Below, one piece after another: positions 37,235 through 49,745 of a stretch of DNA of 64,000 bases. Below the pieces are notes generated by a model. The model worked only from the letters and a program-made list of their open reading frames with translations, was not told where the DNA came from and searched no databases. Both the position numbers and the translations under genes were made by a program. The DNA is from Aselliscus stoliczkanus (lineage: Eukaryota > Chordata > Mammalia > Chiroptera > Hipposideridae). The stretch lies in the NCBI GenBank assembly GCA_033961575.1, contig CM066728.1, forward strand, positions 107,774,852-107,838,851, read 5' to 3'. Every line of letters starts with the position of its first letter. Position 1 is the stretch's first letter.

Positions 37235-38805
37235 CCGGACATAGGTATTCTGTCTCGTAAAAGATGGCCCCTGGTTTCAGACCCACGCAGTTTGACTGAG
37301 GAAACCATGTTCCCAACTTCTCACTAGATTCTTCAGTGAAACTCTAGAGGTCAAGAGACCAAAATGTCCACTCTGGCCCATGTTACCTTTCTTTGTGAGC
37401 TCAATTAGGCCATTTACCAGTTAATTGAGAATTCAAGGAAGTTGTTGTTATTTAGGCCACTTGAGGTTCATGATCCTGTATCCAAGTCAACATGTGACAT
37501 CCCAGTTTGACATTGAGGCCCCTGGGACACAATCAGCACAGATCTTGAGTTGTTTTTCCTTATACTGACCATGACTTCCTCAGAGAACATGCATAATCCC
37601 TGCATTCAGATCACCTATCCTGCCAGTGTATTTTGAGGATGATGTATAAACAACACTTTATATCCATCTCTTAGGAAAAATGGCATTGAACTTGAAGAAA
37701 GAGGCCATTTGTAGATTTGAACTCTTCTGGCGTCCAAGGAAAACATTCTGGGTGATGGAGTGCTCACGTGTCTTGCCCCAGTATACTAGATTATAAAACA
37801 TACCTTGCATATTCGTAGCAAGAGAGGTTGTATAGTTCCCACGTAGGTCTGAGTAAAGCTAAATCAGGCTTATGTTCTGGGTGCTCTAGACAAACACTGA
37901 ACAGTATCTAGGGTCATGGCTGTTCTCAGATCTTAAGGAGCCCTTGTGCAACCACCCAACACATGAAGATGTTAAGATGTGTGGTTGTAACTTTAAATGA
38001 ATAGACAGAAGTTGATTTAGTTCCTGGCACTGAACATGTCACCTGCATCTCTTTTCATGTTTGTTTCTAGACAGTGGGTGTAGAGTGGCTTGGCTCATTT
38101 GGTGTGTTTTTGCTTACTTCAGGGGTACTCGGGGGGGTGTCTGATGCTGCCTTCCATCAAACTCCATCACTGGGAGCCTGCTGTATGTCGGAGGGAGCTT
38201 TAACTGGTCTACTGTTGGCCAGAGAACAAGGGAGTGGCAGCCTCTGAACCCCAAAACTACCCCTTGGGAAAACGAGCTCTTTCCCTTAGCCAGGCAGGAA
38301 CAGCATCCCCTGCTGGGACAGCCAGTCCTGCTATGACTCCAACTGGTGTGGCTGTGTCTAGCCTTTCTCATTCAACTCTAAAGAACTTTCTGCTGAGTTT
38401 GGCTCAAAGGACTCTCCATTGTTCCTGGAGGTTGCACAGGCAGCCCCACACAGGTGTATACGCTCTGCCGCTGGCTGGCCCTCTGTCAGTGACACACATA
38501 TTCTTAATGGGTATAAGAAGCCACTGAGCAAAATGAGACTTAGAAGAGACACATCATGGTCCTGTCCTGGCTGGAGACAGCCCCTGGCGAGTGTCCTCAG
38601 GGAATGCCCGTCCCTGAAGCTCTCCATTCCAGTGGCCCTGGAGGGCCCATCTGTGTTCCCGGAAGTGTGCATCTGCCTCCTATCCCCGCAGGGCCAGCCG
38701 AGAGGGAGTGGACTAGCCACTGAGTCAGCTTGGCACGTGCTGTGGCTTGGTGACCTGGAGGAACAGGTTCTCCAGACTTAGGGCATGAAAGCCCAGGGTG
38801 TGCAG
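37235..38805. other. Unassigned intronic sequence
   Basis: The GC-richer part at 38100-38780 keeps frames of about 120 codons open on both strands at once. This reflects composition rather than coding. No family is recognised. Confidence 0.4.
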
Positions 38806-38809
38806 TTAA

Positions 38810-38905
38810 ATTTGGATTTCAGATAAGGGACCCTGGGAGCATGGGCTGTATTTTCTATCCTAGAACAGTGTGTGGTACATTGTAGACACTCGATAAACAA
38901 AAGGA
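38810..38905 (+). repeat. L2 LINE 3' terminus
   Basis: 'catgggctgtattttctatc' and 'agaacagtgtgtggtacatt' + 'gtagacactcgataaaca' match the sense L2 end (…cctggcacatagtaggcgctcaataaa-type). Confidence 0.65.
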
Positions 38906-38919
38906 AGGAGTAGACTGGA

Positions 38920-39075
38920 CTTGCTTAGCTGCGTGACCTTGAGCTCATTTCAGAGACTCATTTTCTCTTCTTTAAGATAGATATAATTATTTCTACTCCT
39001 TTCAGCTGGTTTGAGGAATAAGTGAAATAATCCATGAAAAGTGATTGTCCCAGTAACAGGCACCCAGGAAGCACA
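38920..39075 (+). repeat. MIR SINE
   Basis: 'tagctgcgtgaccttgagct', then 'ttttctcttctttaagatag' and 'gaggaataagtgaaataatc' follow the sense MIR order. Confidence 0.75.
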
Positions 39076-39079
39076 CAGC

Positions 39080-40844
39080 CTTAGGGAGCTCTGCAGATAT
39101 CTATGGGTTTTGGCTTACGTGTGCATGCAATATTTCTGGGGGATATCACGGAGTGAGAATAGGCATTTTGCCCAGGAAACCTGATAGGATGAGGCTCAGA
39201 ATGTTCGAAAAGGAGTGTGAGCCAGTTATAAAACTTTAAAAATAACACAACCCTCTGATTCCTGTTTGGGAGGGCTTGACCTAGCAAAAGCAGTTTAGAT
39301 AGCAGGTGTATATTTCAGAAGTCTGTAATGGTTTAAATATATGAGCGGTGGAAAAATATGTTGAGAGTCTTTTTGGTTTTCTCTTTCATATCAGCACTAG
39401 GCTTTTGTAAAGCCATTTACTGGATGGTTTTACTTTATACCAGCAATACTTTACGTTCCTGAAATTGAATTCAGTTCAAGATTCTTTGCAAAAAGAAGTT
39501 CATTGTGTGGCAAAGAAAAACCTGTCTTTAGGTGATTTGAGTTATGTAGTTCCAGAAGGTTCTAGAATACAGTTTCTGGAAGGATCCCTCAATTTACCAT
39601 TTGCATGGAGCACATTATGTTTCATAATATTTTAAAAGCACTGACGTTCATATCGTTTTAACCAAGGATCCTTAAAAATTAATAATGTTGCTGTTTTCAA
39701 TGACGAGTTTCAGGCATTTTTATTCTAAAAATGTGGAAAGTACAGTGAAGCACAACACACACACACACACACAATTTCGGAAATAATCCATTAACCTTTT
39801 CAATTATTTTCCTGCATTATTTGATTTCTGTTGGTTTATACTATTGTGATAATATTTTATCAAAGATTTTTATACTTCTCTGTCAAAAAAAACTACTCAA
39901 AGCAGTTCCCATGATATATAGACATCAAGAAAAATTCCAGAATGAATTCCAAAATTCCACAATGCTATGTTGTGCTTTAGAGGTGTTTGTATAATTATGA
40001 AAGGAATGATAGTAATACTAGACCACAAAGTTCACACAAGTATGTTTCCTGCATTTAGGATTGTAACAACAGATGTAAGAGAGGGTGATTGCATTTTTTT
40101 TTCTCCCAATGAAAATGTTGTTCTTTAGTGTTTCAGGTTCATTGTAAGGATGACAAGTGACTCTATGCTGAATTTAAATGTTATTTCGAATGGCAGCTAT
40201 CTTGGTCTGCACACAGCGCAGTGTTTTGTAGTAATCAGGGCGTTTATAAATTAGTCATATTTTTATAAAGCACAAAGCCATGCAGCAATAAGGGAAAAGA
40301 GCTTCCCATCAAGGAGAATGGGAGTTTATTGCAGCTTCTTTTGTTTGTGTATTCCTTGATCTTTCTGTTGCCTATAACTTGATTTCTGATTATCTTACTC
40401 TTCTCTAACAAGTGTCAGTGTCATCTAGACATTTGCATTGAAGGGCATAGCCTTGCACCCTGTGAATTCTCCATAACACTCACCTGCAGGCTCTCACACA
40501 GGCATCGGCGAGTCAGGACGCCCCACACCTGCTGGTAAGGTGGTGGGATTAAAGCCCACACGCCCAGTACGTGGGTCAGGTACCCATCCTAATTGAGGAC
40601 AAATATACCGATTTACGTCCTTGGAGAGTTTAAATTTTAATTCTGTTAAAAAGCACCACAAAATGGGAACATTATAAAGATATCAAGAGAAAGGGTGATG
40701 GGGATGCCTGCGTCTCGTTGCAGCACCTACTGTCATGAGTCCAGCCCACTGTGCAGCGTGCGTGCGTCTTGCCATTACAGTCAGTGGACTATTTCCATTT
40801 ATTGAAAGATATTTCTGTATATATAACTTACAATAAATTGTATA
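39080..40844. other. Unassigned intronic sequence
   Basis: AT-rich. Nothing is recognised beyond the short AC tract. Confidence 0.4.
39755..39773. repeat. Short (AC)n tract
   Basis: An AC run of about 19 bp. Confidence 0.9.
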
Positions 40845-40855
40845 GATTTCTAATC

Positions 40856-41251
40856 TTTTTAATTAAAGTTCATTGGGGTGACAGTGTTTAGTAAAGTTAC
40901 ATAGGCTTCAATTGTACAATTGTGTAATACATCATCCATATATCACATTGTATGTTCACCACCCAGAGTCAGTTCTCCTTCCATCACCATATATTTGATT
41001 CCGTTTACCCTCATCTACCACCCCTCTCCCCCCTTATCCTTATCAGTAATCACTAAACTGTTGTCTGTATCTATGATTTTTTGTTGCTTTGTCTTCTTCC
41101 TTTGTTGCTTTCAGTTTCATATCCCACATATCAGTGAAATGATATGGTTTTTGACTTTTTCTGTCTGAGTTATTTCGCTTAGCATAATAATCTCAAGATC
41201 CATCTATGTTGTTGCAAATGGCATTATTTCATCCTTTCTCATGGCGGAATG
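40856..41251 (-). mobile_element. 5'-truncated L1 3' end with target-site duplication
   Basis: The 396-bp insertion is antisense to the gene. It runs from 'tttttaattaaagttcattg' through 'acatcatccatatatcacat', 'gtcagttctccttccatcac' and 'gatatggtttttgacttttt' to 'tctcatggcgga'. It is flanked by perfect 11-bp duplications 'gatttctaatc' at 40845-40855 and 41252-41262. The sequence fits L1 3'UTR of the type I associate with bats. No ORF2 is included. Confidence 0.85.
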
Positions 41252-41269
41252 GATTTCTAATCAGCATGT

Positions 41270-42230
41270 TTATTACCAGAACTCGAGTGCTTCCAAGGCA
41301 GAACTTGGTCTTGCTAACAGTCATGACAAACTGGTCTTGAAAAATTGTAGTGTATTATTTTGAACCATTTGTTTTGCTCATGGCTTGAATCTACAAAACT
41401 AAAGATAAAAAGGAAAGATAAATTACTTCTGGTGTGCTGGGTCTGAATTTGCTTTAAGCATTCAAAGCATATATTCCCAGAAGATCACACTGAATGAAGG
41501 GGCACTCTTCTATTTAATTGGAATGAGTTCCTTTTTTCAAAATGATTTTGCCCCTGGTTCTAAACAAAGGGAGCTAAATTTTAGATTCATATAAAAGTCA
41601 TTTTTAAAAATTGACTAATATCACGCTCTCCCTTTGGTGGTTATAATTCCTATTTTTATTTTAAAGTTTTACCATAGAATTAATCTGTTGGAAGCAGCTT
41701 ATAATTAAAAGGAAACTGGAAACTTTTATGCAATTTCTGCTTCTAGTAGCCACAATCTCTGTTTTCCCAAGCCTGTTATTTTAGTCAACTTTACACATTA
41801 AAGGTAACTCCTGCTGACTGGAATGAACTCAGCAATTAGGAGTGAATCCAAAAAGCAATAGACCCCCATGTGCAAAGAAACCCCAGGTAATGATGATGTT
41901 TGTATTGTATCTACATTAATTACGGCTTAGAAAAGCCGCTGGTGATGAAAAGAAGGGTGGTGCTTTTCATTCCTGCTTTTCATTTTCACCCTTGCCCCAC
42001 CTGGAATTTTGTTAAACCTATATTTTAAGGTTTGAGTATTTTCTCTATCCTTTCCGTCTCAGTGTTGGCACTCGATTCATGGGTGTGCCTTTTTCTCGTA
42101 AGATTCTCTGTGCTTATCTTGACCTTCCTTCCGCTGGTTCTCCCCTTTCTTCAAATAGGCCTTATGTGATTAATTAGCCTAATATGTGTTAAAAAGCTCT
42201 CTCTTTGTCTGCTGGCTTTGTTAAATGTTG
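41270..42230. other. Unassigned intronic sequence
   Basis: I see nothing recognisable here. Confidence 0.4.
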
Positions 42231-42232
42231 TC

Positions 42233-42403
42233 CAGTATTTGTCAAACATCAGTGCACCTAAGTATCACCCAGGGCGTTTATTCAAAAGTCAGCTCTGTCT
42301 GCTCCCTACTGCCAAGCCCTGCTGGTTCAGGGGTCTGTAAGGTTGCCTGCGGTGTAAGCCTTTAACAAACCCGGTGGTCCACAGACACACCTGTGGGGAA
42401 CAC
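42233..42403 (+). repeat. MER5-like hAT DNA transposon relic
   Basis: 'gtcaaacatcagtgcaccta' + 'agtatcacccagggcgttta' and, near the right end, 'aacaaacccggtggtccaca' follow the order of the MER5 family of hAT/Charlie MITEs. Confidence 0.6.
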
Positions 42404-42598
42404 TTGTGCCCAGTTTCCTTTTGCTGTTGTTCAAAAACAAAATCATCTCTGTACTTTCTTCTGTGCTGGAGCTGAAGGGCAGATAAGCCTAGCAGCATAG
42501 TTATTTATTTAGTTATATACTATATATAGTCTTCCATTTCCCCAAATTCCATGAATGAGCCAACAAGGAGTGTGGTAAAAATGAATCAGCCTCTTTGA

Positions 42599-42606
42599 AC
42601 GCGCGC

Positions 42607-42642
<36 letters not shown>
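42599..42642. repeat. CG/TG alternating tract (Z-DNA-type)
   Basis: 'acgcgcgcgcgtgtgtg' continues as pure GT to 42642, giving 44 bp of strict purine-pyrimidine alternation with an all-CG start. Confidence 0.97.
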
Positions 42643-42645
<3 letters not shown>

Positions 42646-42744
42646 AATATTTGAGTGTTAAAAGCTTTTCTCCTTGCCGGCCCCACCTCAGGTTTGTCAG
42701 AATTTATTACTTCATGGAGTTATTTTTTTCATGACTCTTCATTC

Positions 42745-42815
42745 ATCAGATATTCACTGAGCCTATTTTATGTCAGGAAGTACCGTAAGCACTGGGGAAA
42801 CAAAGATGAAGACTT
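42745..42815 (-). repeat. L2 LINE 3' terminus
   Basis: 'tcatcagatattcactgagc', 'ctattttatgtcaggaagta' and 'taagcactggggaaacaaag' are an antisense L2 end. Confidence 0.6.
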
Positions 42816-42825
42816 TATAGCCTAG

Positions 42826-43000
42826 TGCAAAGGTTGGCAAGCTAAGGTTGCCTCCTATTTTTCTAAATAAAGATTGATTGGAACACAGCCACACCCCATC
42901 ATTTGCATATGACCTGTGGCTGCTTTAGAGATGTAGCTGCAGAGATGAGTACTTGCCAGTGAGACCACAAAGATGGAGCCTTTGCTCTCTGGCCCCTAAA
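42826..43000 (+). repeat. hAT/Charlie-type DNA transposon relic
   Basis: 'aaaggttggcaagctaaggt', 'attggaacacagccacaccc', 'atttgcatatgacctgtggc' and 'ctctggcccctaaaggaaaa' are in the family order, as at 58905. Confidence 0.7.
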
Positions 43001-43009
43001 GGAAAATTC

Positions 43010-45040
43010 TGCTGTCTCCTGGCCTAGTGGATGTGGGAGAAAACCAGCAATTCAGTTCTCCCAAGGAGACCTGAGTAAAGGGCCCTGGAAACACCAAGAG
43101 TAAAGAAGCATGATGGTCCTTGGGAGTGGAAAGGGTGCAGAGAAGATGCTTTGCCAGCAGGGCTTTGGAGTTTCATAAGAAGTCTAGCAGGTGGGGTAGG
43201 GTCTTCCTGCCAGGAAAACCACACCATGCGGAAAGTCTGAGGTCCCACATGTGGCTTCACTGGACCTGTTGGTGATTTTAAGAGGGAGGTTATTGCAGGT
43301 GAGGCCCAAGCATTAGGTGGGGTCAGATTATAGAGAAGCTTGGACTTAATCCTTTAGACCTGTGATTCTAATTCAGGCAGTCAGGAGAGTCCCCTGAGAG
43401 GCCTTCCAAGAATGTAGCTGCCCAGGCCTCTCTTCAGATCATTTGAATTAGCATTTCGGGAAGTCATGTTGGAATCTTTGGTTTACTCAAGCTCCTGAGG
43501 ACCTACTGGCCTGGCAAACTGGAGAGCCTCTCCCAAGGCATTAGCTGCTCTAGAGATGTTTAATGCTACTTATTTACATACTCGGTTTGCATTCGCAGGT
43601 CCTTCTGCCATATTGTGAGCGGAAGTGCTAGAGTTTGAGAGAATTTGGATATAGAGACAGCAGTTGGGGGCTAAATCAGGTGACACTTTAGATAACTAAA
43701 ACTTAGCCAGTGATAGTGGAAATGGAGAGAGCTCACATTTGAGACCTATTTCAGAGTTGGGTGATTGCTGGCCAATAGAACAGGGTGGCTGAGAGCAAGG
43801 GTTACATAGGAGATTTGGGAGTGTGGCTTGTTGGGATGGCTTTAGCTAGGGTTGAGCACATGGGGAGTGAGTTTTAATTCTTTGATTATTTGAGGATACA
43901 TGAAAAAGAATCTCAGATTTTTCTTATTCTGAAGATAACCCAGAAAAATAGTTGCATATGGAGATACTTTGAACAGTGAATATTACCTAGGAAAACCTAG
44001 GTTAAAGGCATCATAGGATAATTCAGTTGGTATCTTTTCAAATGAAAAAATGGTGTCTATTAACTGAAAAATGGAAAGGAACAATTCAAATACCCAATGG
44101 ACACACAAAAGCGAAAGTCAGAAGTTAAATTTAGAGCAGTAAGTCACCGTCCGTAATTCCCAAAGCACTTAGAGATTTGCAAGTCACATTTAAGGCATAG
44201 TACAATTTTAAATGATCAATATTAGGTAATAACTCTGCCCCTAAATGGGAAACAGTTTTTCTGGTTCTGTATCTCTGAAGTTTGCCATCAGCATTGGTCT
44301 TAATTGTAGCACGCTGCTAAAAATCCATCTTACTTATTTCAATCTACTTGCCAAATACCAAGAGGCTATCTGTCTACTCCTGTGACTTTTAATCTTGGTC
44401 TTCAAACATACCAGAGTTCTATTAAGACTGTTTGATCTTGGTTTTGATGTATTCTTTGAAAATTATTTCTAATAATCAGGACTTCTATGGGGTTTGAAAT
44501 AGCTTTGGGGAAATGAAATAAGTCAGTTCAATTCTGGGAGCATGAGTACTGAATACATGTAGTAACAACAACAAAAGTAAAATAAAAATTATTTAAAAAT
44601 GTTTATAGTCCCAAATGCATGTGTTTATAGTTTTGTAGGAAGGTAGGAAAAATTCATAATATGTATGACATTATATATTTGTCACCATCTTTAAAAATAT
44701 ATTAGCAAAGGGAAAAATATTCAGCATTCTAAAGCGGTGATCCAAATGTGATCCAACTATTTAAATATACTGTTATGTTTAGTTTGGTAATAGTTTGATA
44801 ATTTAAAAATTTAACTAAACTCCCAAAACATGTGGCAAAAGTACATGAAAGAGCTATGTTTGGAATGATTATATCCACAGAAAAAAATAAAGGCTTCTAG
44901 AATTAGTTTGGAGTCAACCAGCATAATGAAAGTCTTAGTAATTGCAATTATAGATAGCATGTAAGTTGGTTACATGATGAAATTAAATCTTCATGCTTTT
45001 AAAGCTATAGATATGATTGATATGGTAAATATATTTACAT
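43010..45040. other. Mostly unassigned intronic sequence
   Basis: 43270-43860 contains diverged pieces resembling the ancient repeat at 4290-6060 and a MER5-like relic (about 43362-43505), all too decayed to bound. Nothing else is recognised. Confidence 0.35.
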
Positions 45041-45042
45041 AA

Positions 45043-45074
45043 TTAATGTTTATAACAATGTTTATAAACATTAA
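45043..45074. repeat. Perfect 12-bp inverted repeat with 8-bp loop
   Basis: The arm 'ttaatgtttata' (45043-45054) is the exact reverse complement of 'tataaacattaa' (45063-45074). Each arm contains a forkhead-like TGTTTA/TAAACA core. It could form a hairpin. Confidence 0.8.
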
Positions 45075-45079
45075 AGGAT

Positions 45080-47930
45080 ATAGTTACTACTTTTCCTTAG
45101 TCACAAATTCCCAAGCTTACACTTTAACCTTCAAGTCTATGAATGGCATAGAAAATTGGAGTGTCATGTTGGGTGTCAGTATTTCAAGCTCCGTGCCAGT
45201 TGGATATTGACAACAGTTAGCATGGAATCTGGAAATACAAGAGAAATCATGGAGAGGACTGAGCTGGCATGGGTACAGATGAGGCTAGCTGTTCAGCCGA
45301 TATCAGCTCTCAGATTTACCCAAGTGGTGACAGTTTCAGTGCAGTGTGTGTTTTGTCTTCAGAGTGTTTCATGATCCACCGCAGTCTAAACTTTGACACA
45401 AGTTTCCCTCACTGTCGTTTAAAACATTTTTTCATAGATTTACTTGCTTTTCTGTCTCCATTTTCTCTTCGTGCAAAATGCATGTCTCTCTTTCTTAATT
45501 ATTCAGTCTTCTGCTTCTCAGTTGTAAGAAAGCCACTAACCTACCTGTTCAGGAAGAACTTGGAATTTTTTTCTTTGATTTTATAGCTGTATTCATCAGA
45601 GACCGATCGAGTTATTCTAAGAGAATGTCATTTTAAAGCACTTGTGCCTTTCATAATTAATGGAGGTCAGAGTTAAGTTTTATAGTGTCTCTAGATAAAA
45701 TGAGTCATTTAGTTAATATGCTTATGATGGCTGAACCTGCAGTGCCGCCTGAATTTTATCACTTTACCTGAAGACACAGATGAACTTGGTCTATTAAGGC
45801 CCACACTGCTCCCTCAGGGACTATATTGTTGTCTTAGTGATTTGTTGCTAATAGGCCACTGGGGGTGGTGGTAATGGGGTGCAGTGGTAAGTTATTCAGT
45901 CCTATAGTCAATAAGAAATAAACCCCATTGAAGAGGGAGAACACGCACTCACATGTCTAGTGGGACAGGATGAATGGCCTTTGAAATTGTCAGTTTGTGT
46001 CTGCCAAATTTAATGGCTTTGTGATTTGAATTATTCAGTCTATTGGACCTGTGTATTACTCATACATTAGCACTCCTAAAAGTAATATGGGTATTACATT
46101 TGAATGTGTAATGTCACATTTTATTCTAAGACTTTGAATAAAAAGTAGGTCCACACCAAGGGAAGAAAAGCTCGTATTTTATTCAGTGTGGTCGTTAAAG
46201 GGAACATGGTAAACATGGTAAATTCTCACTCTGTACTTCTGTAACGAGATGGGGGGATGGAAATAGAGGGCAGCTCCCCTAAGCTCTACAACTAATCCAC
46301 TCGGGGGCTCTAATCTCTTAACCTTGCACACCACTGCCTTTCTCCCTGAAGAATGGTCCTATTCCTATAAATAGGCAGCTACCTATTTACATCTTGGGGT
46401 GTTATGAAGATTAATGAGGCCACTTAAAAGCGTTGGGTTGCTCAAAGCATTGCTCTCCTAGAGCAGTGGACGCTGCATGAAACATTTGCTTAGCATTCCC
46501 TGTTGGCTGGGAGCCAGGAGCTTACTCCTTCAAGTTGCAGAGGTTGGTAGCCTTTCTCGTGGACCTCACGTATATTGTTTTCCCTTCTCTGTATGCTCAC
46601 AGGAATGCCCTGGAGAACAGCCGCTTGCAGGGGACCATAGATCTTACTTTAGTGTGTGAGTGGCCCAACATCTGGGAATATCAATTTTTTATTCCCTTTA
46701 GAAGATTTTCTTTCTTTTCATAACCTTTAGCTGCATAGGTCGTTGACCTAAACTGTAATGGATCAAGCTGTCTGGGGAGACTTCAGGTCCCTCATCTTGC
46801 TAGCTGGATTGGAGTTTTTCCAACAGCAAAAATGCACTTGGAGTTGTACTTGGAGCCAAATAATTTGAGGAAAGAAGTTTGAGAATAGTAGAGTCCGTGC
46901 TGTGTTTTGTCAGATTCTAAGAATCCAGGGAGGAGATTAGGGAATTCCACAAATATTTCATTTATATTTCATATATATATATATATTTAAATAATTGAAA
47001 ATCATGATAGATAAAGTAAATACTGAAATGTGTAATATTACATATTTCTGGTATAGAAAGGTCCAGCAAGGCATTAAATTGCCTCCTAGGGGTTTGTGTA
47101 GACCACAGTTATATATTAAACAAATATTTGAAAGCATCTCCCAACTCTGTGTCTCCAAAATCAAACAAATAAAAAAACCAGCAACAAAATGTAACCAACC
47201 AACGAACATGAAAACAGACCTTAGACATGTGACAATACCAATTTCAAAATTTTCTCATCAGTGTAATCAACTGATTTTATGATTAACAGATATTATGTGT
47301 AAGTACTTATTGAGTAAGTTTTTACTAATAAAGAAATCTTACTTTTTATATGGGGAATTTTCATTTAAGATGATTTTGATATATGGTACTGATTTGCAAA
47401 TAGTAAAAACACTTGAAAAGTATTTTTCAGGAATTTACTGAAATATGTCATGATAACAAGTCTTTCATTAGATGACTATATGTTCATTCAACTCTATTGG
47501 TCATTCACAGATCTAAACAGGGTCCAAGTCTTAAGGGAATTTGTGTTATTTAAACATACTGAAAGGTTGTCTGGTTTAGCTCTCTTATTTCTTAAATGGA
47601 GAAACTTGTACACTCTTAAAATAAGTATGGGTAAGCAGTTCCAGGAAGAATTTATGAGAGATAAGGAAAGGAAAGGAGGCACCATTTAATCAGCCCAACC
47701 AGTAGGATTAACATGTTCTCTTAATGGGGAGACATATGTCACCGTCAGATCACAGTCCCAGGGGTGAGATTCAATTACTTAAAATCAAAAGCTTGTCAGT
47801 AGCCATGCTAAGACTTGAATCATCTCAAAATGATTTCCAAATGTACCTGTGACTGAACAATGAAGATATGAAATAACTGTTTTGTAAGAACCACCACTGC
47901 ATGTATCTGTGCCTGTCTGTCTGTCCTCTC
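45080..47930. other. Unassigned intronic sequence
   Basis: A short (AT)n lies near 46970-46985. No gene or named repeat is recognised. Confidence 0.4.
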
Positions 47931-47932
47931 CA

Positions 47933-47934
<2 letters not shown>

Positions 47935-47982
<48 letters not shown>
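47935..47982. repeat. (GT)24 microsatellite
   Basis: An uninterrupted 48-bp GT tract. The Val-Cys and Thr-His frames across it are artefacts. Confidence 0.98.
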
Positions 47983-47985
<3 letters not shown>

Positions 47986-47989
47986 GTGC

Positions 47990-48641
47990 CAGTAAAATTA
48001 GGAACAAGACATTGGGTGACTGATTGGTGGTGCCATGTGGCACAATGGGACAAGGGACACCAAGGTGTGTGTGGGGAGGTCTTAATTCTAGGACTTATAA
48101 TCCTGGATAAATCACACCACACACCTCTTAATTTGAAGGTTCCCCATCTACTACTTGAGGGGTATATACTCTCTATAGACAACCTACCTCTGGAATTCTT
48201 GGAGTCTATGATTTTTCTAGGTCAAAAATTTGAAGATAGGTTAAAAAAATCACTAACTTGCACCTTGTAACCCAGAAAATACCAAAGGGAAAGTTCAAAT
48301 CTTTGGTGCTTCTCTTCATTAGGATGGTGGTGGTGATGGTACCTCATAACTACTGTGACATTTTTCCAAGGCAGCATCCTTCTCCCCTCTACCCCTTCTG
48401 GTCATGTCTACCATACTGAGTTATCAGCGATGAGATGGTTGTGAGGGGACTATAGTTCTCAAGTGTCTGGGGAAGGAGCAGTAAGTGGTTAAGATCACTG
48501 GGAATGGTGGGGGGTAGGGAGGTTACCTTTACAGATTTATGGGACCTGGGGCTCAGAAAAAGGATGGTCAGTAGAGCTAGATTTGCTTGGGCAATGTAGA
48601 CTGAGATGTGGCGTGTTTGTCATCATAAATCAGTGTTTTCC
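47990..48641. other. Unassigned intronic sequence
   Basis: I see nothing recognisable here. Confidence 0.4.
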
Positions 48642-49006
48642 TGTCTTAGTCCATTCGGGCTGCTGTAACAAAATGCCACAGACTGGGTGCCTTATAAACA
48701 ACAGGAAGCTATTGCTAAGAGTTCTGGAGGCTGGGAAGTCCAAGCTCAGGGTGACAGTGCGGCCAGGCTCTGGTGACAGCTCTGCTCTGGGATGCAGATG
48801 GCCAGCTCCTGGCTCTGGGTCCTCACATGGAGGGAGGGGCCAAGGATCTCTCTGGAGCCTCTTTTATGGGGGCAATAATCCTATTCATGGGGGCCCCACC
48901 ATCATGACCAAAACACCTCCAAAAGGCCCTCCCTCCTAATACCTTCACCTTTGGGGGTTAGAATTTTAACATGAATTTTGGGAAGACAAACCTTCAAGCT
49001 ATAGCA
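48642..49006 (-). mobile_element. MaLR-type solo LTR (MLT1/MST-like)
   Basis: The segment begins 'tgtcttagtccattcgggct' and ends 'caagctatagca', that is TG...CA. It includes 'gctgtaacaaaatgccacag' + 'actgggtgccttataaa', 'agttctggaggctgggaagt', 'gggtcctcacatggag' and 'catgaccaaaacacctccaa'. These are antisense landmarks of mammalian MaLR (ERVL-related) LTRs. No internal retroviral sequence is attached. Confidence 0.8.
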
Positions 49007-49524
49007 CTTCTCCTATGGAAAACATCTAAAATCTGGGCCCAGGAGTTTCAGAGAATGATCCATATACCTTCCCCAACGCTCACCCCAAGTAGAGAGAGGA
49101 CTGTGAACTTTTCTCTTCGGTTGTCCTGCCCAGAGCTCTACAGAGCATCGGGGACACTTTCCTCAATGGTGTGAAGGCACTTCCAGCTCTTCCTTTGTGT
49201 GTGAGAACTGCCTTTCTAGAAAATTCCCACCCTATAGTGTGGGCATGCACAGGGGCACGTGTGCAGGAGAGGGTGGGGGGCGCTGCTGGGGGATAGTCTT
49301 GCGATATCATCAAAGCTCTCACTGATTAAAATTCACTGATTAAAAATGTGAATGGTTCCTTTCATTGGGAATATTTACAGTAAAAGTATTTCTTGAAAGA
49401 GCCAGTGTGTTGCAAATGTGGCAAGATAAATGTCTTCTCCAAAAATCCAGTAACAGAGAATATGCTGAGAATTTCCTTGAATTGGGAAATTTTAATATTT
49501 GTCATAAGCCGTCTAGAAATAGCT

Positions 49525-49745
49525 ACTGTAAATTGAGTTTTTACAATGGGTCAGACACCATTCTATACGTTTTTCTTGGACTGAAGCCTCCCAAACTACT
49601 CCAAGAGGCAGATATAACTGTTAGCTCCATTTTACAGATGAAAAGACTGATGCATATGGCATGCTGAAGCTCCCTTCCTGATGTTGATGGTGGCAGAGTT
49701 TGGCATTTGCACAAATATTCTGAACCACTAGGCAATACTGCCTCC
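49525..49745 (-). repeat. MIR SINE
   Basis: 'tacaatgggtcagacaccat', 'tccattttacagatgaaaag' and 'ctgaaccactaggcaatact' are in antisense MIR order. Confidence 0.75.

Noticed and set aside
38358..38781. Overlapping ~120-codon frames on both strands
   Set aside because: Simultaneous openness on both strands reflects GC-rich composition. There are no splice sites or homology.
47820..48270. 111- and 120-codon frames on opposite strands
   Set aside because: Both read through the (GT)24 tract and have no other support.
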